Below are positions 20,785 through 25,407 of a stretch of 25,407 bases of DNA, piece by piece. Location: positions 1-25,407 of IMG/VR virus record IMGVR_UViG_3300008116_007717, one strand, 5' to 3'. How positions within the stretch are numbered: the stretch's first letter is position 1; the number at the start of each line of letters is the position of its first letter. Below the pieces are notes generated by a model. It had not been told where the DNA came from and ran no database searches. It saw only the letters and a program-made list of their open reading frames with translations. The DNA comes from a virus. The translations under genes were made by a program, and so were the position numbers.

Positions 20785-21532
20785 TTGGCCCCAAGTTAAT
20801 ATTAGATACCATGATTATTTTAGTGGTCCTTTTGTTGAAATAAAAACAACTGAAATAGAAAAATGGGGTGAATTTTTAATTCGTTTTTACGAAATAATAG
20901 GTGATAAAAAGGAATTAGTAGACCAAAAAGCTATTTGGGGAAACAACTGGTATGAAACTCCTAGAAAATTTTACACTAACTGGTATACTGAAGTATTAGG
21001 GTTTCAAAATAATAAAATAGTAAAAGTAGGATGGGATAGGTTTGATTTATATGGAAAAAAAGTAGCTATATGGCTTCAAAATGGATATAATAATATTTTA
21101 GATGTTAATTTCCATTTAGAAACACTCCCAGTAATAGAAGAATTTGCTAATAAACATAAGTGTTATGTAACAGTAGTTTCCGATTTTGCTCCATCATTAT
21201 CATCTTCAAATAAACATATCAGTTTTATGTCTATGTTAACTGCAGATGAAGCAAGATCATCTTATTATGCTACTTATAGAATAGGAATATACGCAGGGGA
21301 AGAAAATTATATACGATTACCTTGGGATGATTTAAAATCACAACCAGTATTAAATTCAAATAGATTACATTATGACCAGTTTCATCCTCGTAACGTAATT
21401 AAATTAAACCTATCTCCATCAGAAATTGCACGTGACATTTTATTTGGGTTTGATCATAACGATTTGAGTTACAATAACTATTACCAATCAACAAAATCTA
21501 TACTTTCTTCAAAGCAAGTTTGGTTACCCTAA
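20771..21532 (+). CDS. Unrecognised protein coupled to the carbamoyltransferase
   Basis: 253 residues, soluble, rich in Tyr, Trp and Asn; no family recognised. The central part has an alternating strand-helix pattern around Lys-Lys-Val-Ala-Ile-Trp-Leu-Gln-Asn-Gly and Cys-Tyr-Val-Thr-Val-Val-Ser-Asp-Phe-Ala, which could be a Rossmann-like or glycosyltransferase-like fold. That is weak. There is no signal peptide or membrane segment. The ATG lies 14 bases inside the carbamoyltransferase gene. It may supply a transferase, substrate-recognition or prior step for the hydroxylation-carbamoylation pathway. Confidence 0.75.
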   Translation: MLETNWPQVNIRYHDYFSGPFVEIKTTEIEKWGEFLIRFYEIIGDKKELVDQKAIWGNNWYETPRKFYTNWYTEVLGFQNNKIVKVGWDRFDLYGKKVAIWLQNGYNNILDVNFHLETLPVIEEFANKHKCYVTVVSDFAPSLSSSNKHISFMSMLTADEARSSYYATYRIGIYAGEENYIRLPWDDLKSQPVLNSNRLHYDQFHPRNVIKLNLSPSEIARDILFGFDHNDLSYNNYYQSTKSILSSKQVWLP

Positions 21533-21550
21533 TATATCGTCATATATTTA
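21519..21550 (+). promoter_or_regulatory. Bacteroidota-like promoter before the lipoprotein gene
   Basis: TTTGGTTA at 21519-21526 (in the last codons of the preceding gene) and TATATTTA at 21543-21550 are 16 bases apart. This spacing is the same as before groES, the AT-hook gene and the clamp loader. The lipoprotein ATG is 38 bases downstream. Confidence 0.5.
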
Positions 21551-21588
21551 CAGGGAATAAGTTATATTTTTAATTTAAAAAAACAATT

Positions 21589-21759
21589 ATGAAAAAAATC
21601 ATGTTCGCATTGCTAGTTGCAACTACATTGGTAGCTTGTGGTGGTAATGGTGCTTCTACTGAAGCCAAAGTTGATTCTACTGCAGTATCTACACCTGATA
21701 CTACAGTTGCTGTTATTGACTCAACAAAAGTTGATTCTGTAGCTGCTGAGGTGAAGTAA
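21589..21759 (+). CDS. Small lipoprotein
   Basis: 56 residues. Lys-Lys is followed by a hydrophobic signal stretch and a lipobox Leu-Val-Ala-Cys (lipid-bearing Cys17). The mature 40 residues are Ser, Thr, Val and Asp-rich, low-complexity and probably unfolded. Tiny lipoproteins with this Val-Asp-Ser-Thr-like composition are common in Bacteroidota. The lipidated product would sit in the inner or outer membrane and could alter the surface during infection. It has its own promoter-like element and lies immediately before tRNA-Ser. Short length and low complexity could cause automated gene callers to miss it. Confidence 0.78.
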   Translation: MKKIMFALLVATTLVACGGNGASTEAKVDSTAVSTPDTTVAVIDSTKVDSVAAEVK

Positions 21760-21767
21760 TCACCAAC

Positions 21768-21854
21768 GGTGAGATGGCAGAGCGGTTGAATGCGTCGGTC
21801 TTGAAAACCGAAATACTGGAAACGGTATCTGGGGTTCGAATCCCTGTCTCACCG
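21768..21854 (+). tRNA. tRNA-Ser (anticodon UGA)
   Basis: Seven-pair acceptor stem (GGTGAGA with TCTCACC), discriminator G, and an anticodon stem TCGGT/ACCGA around a CTTGAAA loop giving TGA. A long variable arm typical of serine follows, then a TTCGAAT T-loop whose stem has two wobble pairs. CCA is not encoded. It reads UCA codons, frequent in this AT-rich phage. Confidence 0.95.
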
Positions 21855-21874
21855 CAATTTTAAAAAATTAGATT

Positions 21875-22102
21875 ATGTTTTGGATATTTTACATTATTAG
21901 TGTTTTATATTGTTTCTACCATTTAGCAAAAAGATGGAATCGAGATGTAATGCCTGGTGGGTTAGGAATTAATCCTGGATTGGATACATTAGCTGTTTTA
22001 TTTTTAGCTCCTGTTTTGATGGTAGTAGATGTAACATTAACTTGGATTCGCATTTATAAAGAAGCAGAAGAAGCAAGGAGAAAAAACGATAAGGTATTTT
22101 AA
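21875..22102 (+). CDS. Small membrane protein between the tRNA genes
   Basis: 75 residues with two hydrophobic segments, about 3-18 and 38-60, separated by a Gly/Pro-rich loop (Pro-Gly-Gly-Leu-Gly-Ile-Asn-Pro-Gly), and a charged C-terminus (Glu-Ala-Glu-Glu-Ala-Arg-Arg-Lys). No family recognised. It is encoded between tRNA-Ser and tRNA-Leu, 20 bases after the former, and probably shares their transcript, so the mRNA must be processed at both ends. Confidence 0.62.
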   Translation: MFWIFYIISVLYCFYHLAKRWNRDVMPGGLGINPGLDTLAVLFLAPVLMVVDVTLTWIRIYKEAEEARRKNDKVF

Positions 22103-22108
22103 TCTTAT

Positions 22109-22194
22109 GCCTGGGTGGAGTAATGGCAGCCTCGAAAGACTTAAAATCTTTTGGACAGAAAACGTCCGTGTCGGTTCGAGTCCGACCCCAGGTA
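22109..22194 (+). tRNA. tRNA-Leu (anticodon UAA)
   Basis: Acceptor stem of seven pairs counting a G-T closing pair, discriminator A, and an anticodon stem AAAGA/TCTTT around CTTAAAA giving TAA. A long variable arm is followed by a perfect T-stem GTCGG/CCGAC around TTCGAGT. CCA is not encoded. It reads UUA, a very frequent leucine codon here. Confidence 0.95.
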
Positions 22195-22197
22195 CTA

Positions 22198-22213
22198 GTT
22201 GTTGTTCTTTGAC
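22198..22213 (+). repeat. Inverted repeat, left arm, with boxA-like core
   Basis: GTTGTTGTTCTTTGAC is the exact reverse complement of 22525-22540. It begins 3 bases after tRNA-Leu. The inner TGTTCTTTGACA (22203-22214) matches the E. coli boxA antitermination element TGCTCTTTAACA at 10 of 12 bases. Confidence 0.8.
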
Positions 22214-22232
22214 ATATAAGGAGAAATAAATT

Positions 22233-22514
22233 ATGGATACACTATCATTCGTTTTAGGGATAGCATTTGTGGTGGTTATTGCTGTTGCAATAGTTGCTGT
22301 TTATGCTTTCGTTAAGGTAAAAGAAGTAAAAGAACAAATTGAAAATAACGAGCGCAACATGTCACAAGAAATAGAGCGTGTATATAGAAATTTTCATGAA
22401 GAGAATAGAGCAATATATGAGCATATCAGTAATCGAGTGCGAGATATTGAGTCTATGATAGATTCACGCTTAGATAAGTTACAAAATAAACCAAAACAAT
22501 TATTAAAAGACTAA
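22233..22514 (+). CDS. Single-span membrane protein with coiled coil
   Basis: 93 residues. A strongly hydrophobic Val/Ala/Ile-rich segment (about 7-27) is followed by a charged coiled coil (about 30-85). AAGGAG at 22218-22223 stands 9 bases before the ATG, a rare strong Shine-Dalgarno here. The gene is bracketed by a perfect 16-bp inverted repeat, with the left arm between tRNA-Leu and the ribosome site. The shape is like that of the 8874 product. No family recognised; it may be a transferred cassette that kept its own translation signal. Confidence 0.68.
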   Translation: MDTLSFVLGIAFVVVIAVAIVAVYAFVKVKEVKEQIENNERNMSQEIERVYRNFHEENRAIYEHISNRVRDIESMIDSRLDKLQNKPKQLLKD

Positions 22515-22524
22515 AATAAAATAA

Positions 22525-22540
22525 GTCAAAGAACAACAAC
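22525..22540 (+). repeat. Inverted repeat, right arm, followed by a T-run
   Basis: GTCAAAGAACAACAAC begins 10 bases after the 22233 stop and is the exact reverse complement of 22198-22213. ATTTTTTC follows directly (22541-22549). Pairing of the two arms across about 310 bases would place a 16-bp stem just before six T, an unusual long-range terminator-like arrangement. Confidence 0.75.
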
Positions 22541-22552
22541 ATTTTTTCTCCT

Positions 22553-22562
22553 CATATTTATA
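22553..22562 (+). promoter_or_regulatory. CATATTTATA motif before the second oxygenase
   Basis: CATATTTA at 22553-22560 with exact TATTTATA at 22555-22562, directly followed by TTC and the ATG at 22566. No -33 box. If it is a promoter the transcript would be essentially leaderless. Confidence 0.28.
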
Positions 22563-22565
22563 TTC

Positions 22566-23141
22566 ATGATTATAATAGATGGTTTTGTAAGAGATGAAGC
22601 ATTGCTTCGTAAAATTCAACAGTCAAACGAATTTTGGAACTCAGGTTATTATTGGTGGAATGGATGGTGGAATACTCCAGCCTCTACTTTACGCCATCAG
22701 TTGATTGAATATATTTGGCGCAATCATTGTCCTTTAGCTGAATCTATTTATTTAGATGGCTTTGAACATTGGGTAGGTGTTTATAATGCTAATGAAACTG
22801 TTTCTAATGTTGGTGGTGAGTTTTCACTTATTTCCCATTTTGATAAAGATGAAAAATTATGGAATGAAACAGGTAAAGTAGTTACTCCTAAATTAGGTAC
22901 TATTTTTTATCCTGATCCGTGTAATGATGAAATGGAAGGTGGTTATCTTAAAGTATGGAAAACTCATAATACTGATTTTAACGCTCCCTATGAACTTATT
23001 GAAGCGAAATACAATCGCTTAATTATATTTGACGCTAGTCAATTACATGCTGTTACTCCTGTTACTAAAGGAACAAGAAAAGCAATCGCTATTAATTTAT
23101 GGGATGAATCCCCAAGCGATGCTCCAAACATGCTATTCTAA
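22566..23141 (+). CDS. 2-oxoglutarate/Fe(II) oxygenase (second, divergent)
   Basis: 191 residues with the double-stranded beta-helix motif set: His91 and Asp93 (Ser-His-Phe-Asp), His161 (Leu-His-Ala-Val) and Arg171 (Gly-Thr-Arg-Lys), with a Gly-Gly-Tyr-Leu strand in between. The N-terminus is Trp/Tyr-rich (Tyr-Tyr-Trp-Trp-Asn-Gly-Trp-Trp). It shares only the motif pattern with the 18488 enzyme, not close sequence. It is followed by the clamp loader with its own promoter. The substrate is unknown; nucleic-acid, protein or small-molecule oxidation are all possible. Confidence 0.8.
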   Translation: MIIIDGFVRDEALLRKIQQSNEFWNSGYYWWNGWWNTPASTLRHQLIEYIWRNHCPLAESIYLDGFEHWVGVYNANETVSNVGGEFSLISHFDKDEKLWNETGKVVTPKLGTIFYPDPCNDEMEGGYLKVWKTHNTDFNAPYELIEAKYNRLIIFDASQLHAVTPVTKGTRKAIAINLWDESPSDAPNMLF

Positions 23142-23173
23142 TTTGGTTATTTAAATAAAAGTTTGTATATTCA
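23142..23173 (+). promoter_or_regulatory. Bacteroidota-like promoter before the clamp loader
   Basis: TTTGGTTA at 23142-23149 and TATATTCA at 23166-23173, 16 bases apart. The 14-mer TTGGTTATTTAAAT (23143-23156) is an exact copy of 16477-16490. The ATG at 23178 is 4 bases after the -7 element, the same distance as at 14907, suggesting a leaderless mRNA. Confidence 0.52.
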
Positions 23174-23177
23174 ATGT

Positions 23178-24056
23178 ATGAATAAACATACATTATTTGT
23201 TGAAAAATATAGACCTGATACACTTGAAGGTTATATTGGTAACGAGCAGTTTACTACTGATTTACAAAAGTGGATTACTGAAGGAAATTTACCTAATTTA
23301 TTATTACATGGTTCACCAGGTACTGGTAAAACCACAGCCGCTAAACTAATTGTTAAAAACATTCAGTGCGACTTTATCTATATTAATTGTAGTGATGAAA
23401 ATGGTATTGATACAATTAGAGATAATGTTAAGCAGTTTGCATCAGCAGCATCGTTCCAACCAATTAAGGTTGTTATATTGGATGAAGCTGATTTCTTGAC
23501 TATTAATGCCCAAGCAGCACTTAGAAACATTATTGAGTCGTTTAGTGGCAATACTCGTTTTATCTTTACTTGTAATTTCGTAGAACGCATTATTGAGCCG
23601 TTACAATCACGTCTTACAATATATGAATTAAGTTCTCCCCCAATCAAACAAATGGCTAAGCATTTAGCTAGTATTTTAGATAAAGAAAGTATTGAATTTG
23701 ATACTAAAGATTTATCTATTATAGTTAAAAAAACATACCCAGATATTAGACGTGCTTTAAACACAATCCAAGGTTCAATTCGTAATAAAACTTTAGTTGT
23801 GGATAGATTAGGAGAAGTAAATTATCCTCAACAAATTATAGAAGCATTAGACAAAAAAGATGCATTTGCTACTGTTAGACAAATTGTAGCAGATAATAAT
23901 ATAAAAGATTTTAATAATTTATATAGGATGTTATTTGAAAAATATAGTGATCCTGAAATTATTATTACCATAGCTGAATACCAATTTCAATCTGTAACAG
24001 CCCCAGATAAAGAAATTAATTTTATGGGCTGCATTGCTAAACTAACAACAATTTAA
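23178..24056 (+). CDS. Clamp loader large subunit, T4 gp44-like (AAA+)
   Basis: 292 residues. This ATPase opens the sliding clamp and places it on primer-template DNA. The N-terminal Glu-Lys-Tyr-Arg-Pro motif (9-13) is typical of RFC/gp44 proteins. Walker A is Gly-Ser-Pro-Gly-Thr-Gly-Lys-Thr (45-52), Walker B is Val-Val-Ile-Leu-Asp-Glu-Ala-Asp (98-105), sensor-like Thr-Cys-Asn is at 131-133, and the arginine finger is in Leu-Gln-Ser-Arg (142-145; T4 has Ser-Arg-Cys). A TTG at 23163 extends the frame, but the ATG at 23178 fits the family and the promoter element. It lies near gp62-like 24294, with a zinc-ribbon protein between. Confidence 0.95.
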   Translation: MNKHTLFVEKYRPDTLEGYIGNEQFTTDLQKWITEGNLPNLLLHGSPGTGKTTAAKLIVKNIQCDFIYINCSDENGIDTIRDNVKQFASAASFQPIKVVILDEADFLTINAQAALRNIIESFSGNTRFIFTCNFVERIIEPLQSRLTIYELSSPPIKQMAKHLASILDKESIEFDTKDLSIIVKKTYPDIRRALNTIQGSIRNKTLVVDRLGEVNYPQQIIEALDKKDAFATVRQIVADNNIKDFNNLYRMLFEKYSDPEIIITIAEYQFQSVTAPDKEINFMGCIAKLTTI

Positions 24057-24057
24057 A

Positions 24058-24294
24058 ATGTCACAAGAAAGAGTTCAATTAAACATTTCATTAGACAAAA
24101 CCACAGCACTTATTTGTGATGGGTGTGGTAGTCAAACATTTCAAGAGGGAGTTGTATTGCGTAAAGCATCTAAATTCCTTACAGGTACAACTCAAGATGG
24201 TATTATTCCTATTCCTACTTTTTATTGTGTAAAATGTGGACACGTTAATGAGGAATTTTTACCTGCTGATTTGAGAGCACCTAAAGCTGAATAA
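24058..24294 (+). CDS. Zinc-ribbon protein between the clamp-loader genes
   Basis: 78 residues with two CxxC pairs: Cys-Asp-Gly-Cys near residue 20 and Cys-Val-Lys-Cys near 60, i.e. one zinc ribbon. Between them lies Phe-Gln-Glu-Gly-Val-Val-Leu-Arg-Lys-Ala-Ser-Lys. No function is known to me. It starts one base after the clamp loader and shares TAATG with the next start. The position suggests a replication or late-transcription accessory protein, but this is inference. Confidence 0.7.
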   Translation: MSQERVQLNISLDKTTALICDGCGSQTFQEGVVLRKASKFLTGTTQDGIIPIPTFYCVKCGHVNEEFLPADLRAPKAE

Positions 24295-24755
24295 TGACAA
24301 TTTTTGATTGGTTAAACGAAATTACAGGCGCAAAGCGTCCTTGGAATGGATTTACTGATGATGCTAAGGAATCATTTAATTCTTATATGATTAGTAGATT
24401 CATTTCAATGAAACGCGACTATATTGATGTAGTTAATATTGCACAGAAATATACATTACCTAAAGGTAAATTGTATGAATTCTATTGTGCACTGCTTCCT
24501 AAAAGCAAATCATTTTTTCGTTATGTAAAATCAACCAAATCAATTAATCAGGATCAGGTAAACGCATTAGCAAAGTACTATATGTGTAGTACACGTGAAA
24601 TTATTGATGTACTTCCTCTTTTGGAGGAGCAAGAAATAGAGCGTACCTTTAATGAAACTCAAGGCTATGTTAGTGCCCAAAAAACGAAAAAACGGAAAAC
24701 AAATAGCAAAACAAATGTTACAAGTGATAAAAAGAGTAGAAAGACCAAAGGATGA
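24294..24755 (+). CDS. Clamp loader small subunit, T4 gp62-like
   Basis: 153 residues. The N-terminal Ile-Phe-Asp-Trp-Leu-Asn-Glu-Ile-Thr pattern, the Tyr-Met-Ile-Ser-Arg-Phe-Ile-Ser-Met segment and Leu-Leu-Pro-Lys-Ser-Lys are similar to gp62-type small subunits of marine T4-like phages, as far as I can judge by memory. The C-terminal 30 residues are Lys-rich. T4 gp62 is 187 residues. Location near the gp44-like gene supports the call. The TAATG overlap with the zinc-ribbon gene fixes the start. Confidence 0.78.
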   Translation: MTIFDWLNEITGAKRPWNGFTDDAKESFNSYMISRFISMKRDYIDVVNIAQKYTLPKGKLYEFYCALLPKSKSFFRYVKSTKSINQDQVNALAKYYMCSTREIIDVLPLLEEQEIERTFNETQGYVSAQKTKKRKTNSKTNVTSDKKSRKTKG

Positions 24756-24996
24756 TATTACTTGGGAGGTAATGGAAGATTTAACTGAACGTGCTAAACG
24801 AGGGTTAAATAAATACGATACTACCTTAGCCGAGAATAATCATCAAAACATGCTTCAACATGCCTATGAAGAAGCACTTGATTTAGCTCAATACCTAAAA
24901 AAAGAAATTACTACATTAAATACAATTCAAGATTTAGTTAAACAATATCCAAACGATGCTGAATTGGGACGTGAGATAAGAAAAATATATGGCTAA
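24715..24996 (+). CDS. Small helical protein, possibly MazG-like
   Basis: 93 residues from the ATG at 24715; in-frame ATGs at 24652 and 24667 are also possible but would overlap gp62 by about 90-100 bases. GGGAGG lies 3 bases before another in-frame ATG at 24772, but that start would cut into the likely domain. The core has Gly-Leu-Asn-Lys-Tyr-Asp and His-Ala-Tyr-Glu-Glu-Ala-Leu-Asp-Leu, a pattern seen in small phage proteins with an all-alpha NTP-pyrophosphatase (MazG-like) appearance. Only one E-E-x-x-D helix is visible, so the activity is not established. The stop overlaps the next gene by 8 bases. Confidence 0.6.
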   Translation: MLQVIKRVERPKDDITWEVMEDLTERAKRGLNKYDTTLAENNHQNMLQHAYEEALDLAQYLKKEITTLNTIQDLVKQYPNDAELGREIRKIYG

Positions 24997-25407
24997 GAAA
25001 AAACTAACTGATATTGAGAAATTAATTAAGGAAACTAAGTTACCTGAATTAAATTATGGAACACAAAATAGTGTATCATACTCTCAGTATTCCGTATACA
25101 GAAGATGTCCCCATCAATGGTATTTACAATATATTAAGAATTTAGCCCCTTATCAAGCATCAATTCATACTGTATTTGGAACAGCAATGCATGAAACACT
25201 CCAGCATTATTTTGAAATAATGTATAATCAAAGCGGTGCCGCTGCTGATAGAGTTGAAATAGTAGAATACTTTAAAGAGCGTTTTAGAACTATATATAAA
25301 GAAGAATATAACAAAGTTAAAACACATTTTTCATCTCCTGAAGAAATGAAGGAATTTTATGAAGATGGAGTTACAATTATTGATTGGTTTAAGAAAAACA
25401 GAAATAA
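24989..25407 (+). CDS. PD-(D/E)XK-family nuclease, RecB/Cas4-like (3' partial)
   Basis: 139 codons are visible before the window ends. Ser-Tyr-Ser-Gln-Tyr-Ser-Val-Tyr-Arg-Arg-Cys-Pro (residues about 29-40) and Gly-Thr-Ala-Met-His-Glu (66-71) are the opening blocks of RecB-type exonuclease domains. The His is the usual first metal ligand, and the Cys in Arg-Arg-Cys-Pro may be the first of four iron-sulfur ligands. Catalytic Asp, Glu and Lys would lie beyond 25407. In T4-like phages such enzymes process DNA ends in recombination or packaging. The start overlaps the preceding gene by 8 bases (ATGGCTAA). Confidence 0.8.
   Translation, partial: MAKKKLTDIEKLIKETKLPELNYGTQNSVSYSQYSVYRRCPHQWYLQYIKNLAPYQASIHTVFGTAMHETLQHYFEIMYNQSGAAADRVEIVEYFKERFRTIYKEEYNKVKTHFSSPEEMKEFYEDGVTIIDWFKKNRN

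Noticed and set aside
21528-21556. Imperfect hairpin around ATATAT-CGTC-ATATAT as a terminator after the carbamoyltransferase trio.
   Set aside because: The stem is AT-only with bulges and no U-run follows directly. It overlaps the -7 promoter element, which explains the sequence better.
21768-21854. Could the tRNA with anticodon UGA be a suppressor for recoded TGA stops?
   Set aside because: The tRNA has serine identity (long variable arm, discriminator G), and anticodon UGA reads UCA, not UGA. TGA is used as an ordinary stop in ATGA overlaps, for example at 7278-7280.
1-25407. CRISPR array, insertion sequence or integrase attachment site.
   Set aside because: No regularly spaced repeats, transposase or integrase are visible. 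The only mobile-type gene is the GIY-YIG endonuclease.

Overview
The window looks like about 25 kb of a large, AT-rich, T4-like tailed-phage genome, most likely from a virus of a Bacteroidota host. Every gene is on the + strand, and neighbouring genes mostly overlap by 1-16 bases or nearly touch. The replication proteins are of the T4 type: DnaB/gp41-like helicase, family B polymerase (gp43), sliding clamp (gp45) and both clamp-loader subunits (gp44 and gp62). Three things point to a Bacteroidota host. Most starts lack a Shine-Dalgarno sequence and follow A/T-rich leaders. Six gaps carry a TTTG / N19-20 / TAnnTTYA promoter-like signal that resembles the Bacteroidota vegetative promoter. A tiny lipoprotein is of a kind common in that phylum. 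The host is an inference.

Layout. 1-933: helicase, cut by the window edge. 970-3701: thioredoxin, a free-standing GIY-YIG homing endonuclease and a B12-dependent (class II) ribonucleotide reductase, i.e. dNTP supply. 3704-9747: a DUF5522-like protein and an AT-hook protein, then the 7-deazaguanine cassette (QueD, a DpdA-like transglycosylase, QueC, QueE, FolE) mixed with small unknown proteins, an Smr-domain protein and small membrane proteins. 9747-10656: a phosphoribosyltransferase and a dCTP deaminase/dUTPase-family gene split by a -1 frameshift. 10677-12271: a small protein with a Cys-Gly-Cys motif and membrane proteins. 12280-15964: DNA polymerase, a membrane protein and the sliding clamp. 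16041-18461: a chaperone island of Hsp20, GroES and a full-length GroEL. 18488-21532: an overlapping trio of 2OG-Fe(II) oxygenase, NodU/TobZ-type carbamoyltransferase and an unrecognised protein. 21589-22514: a lipoprotein, tRNA-Ser(UGA), a membrane protein, tRNA-Leu(UAA) and a membrane coiled-coil protein. 22566-25407: a second oxygenase, clamp loader large subunit, zinc-ribbon protein, clamp loader small subunit, a small helical protein and the start of a PD-(D/E)XK nuclease.

How the parts fit. FolE, QueD, QueE and QueC together make preQ0 from GTP, and the DpdA-like enzyme would exchange guanine in DNA for it, so the phage probably carries 7-deazaguanine in its genome as protection against host nucleases. 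The reductase, thioredoxin, phosphoribosyltransferase and deaminase-family gene feed nucleotide pools. The oxygenase-carbamoyltransferase trio reads as a hydroxylate-then-carbamoylate system with unknown substrate, and is the best candidate here for undescribed biochemistry.

Most notable sequence-level signals: (1) a two-part promoter-like motif with nearly fixed spacing in six gaps, and a simpler TATATTTAT motif in five others; (2) perfect inverted repeats flanking two single genes (hsp20, and the coiled-coil gene at 22233), both of which also have a strong Shine-Dalgarno site; (3) non-canonical metal sites in QueC, QueD and QueE; (4) the frameshift in the deaminase-family gene. No gap longer than 300 bases lacks a gene.
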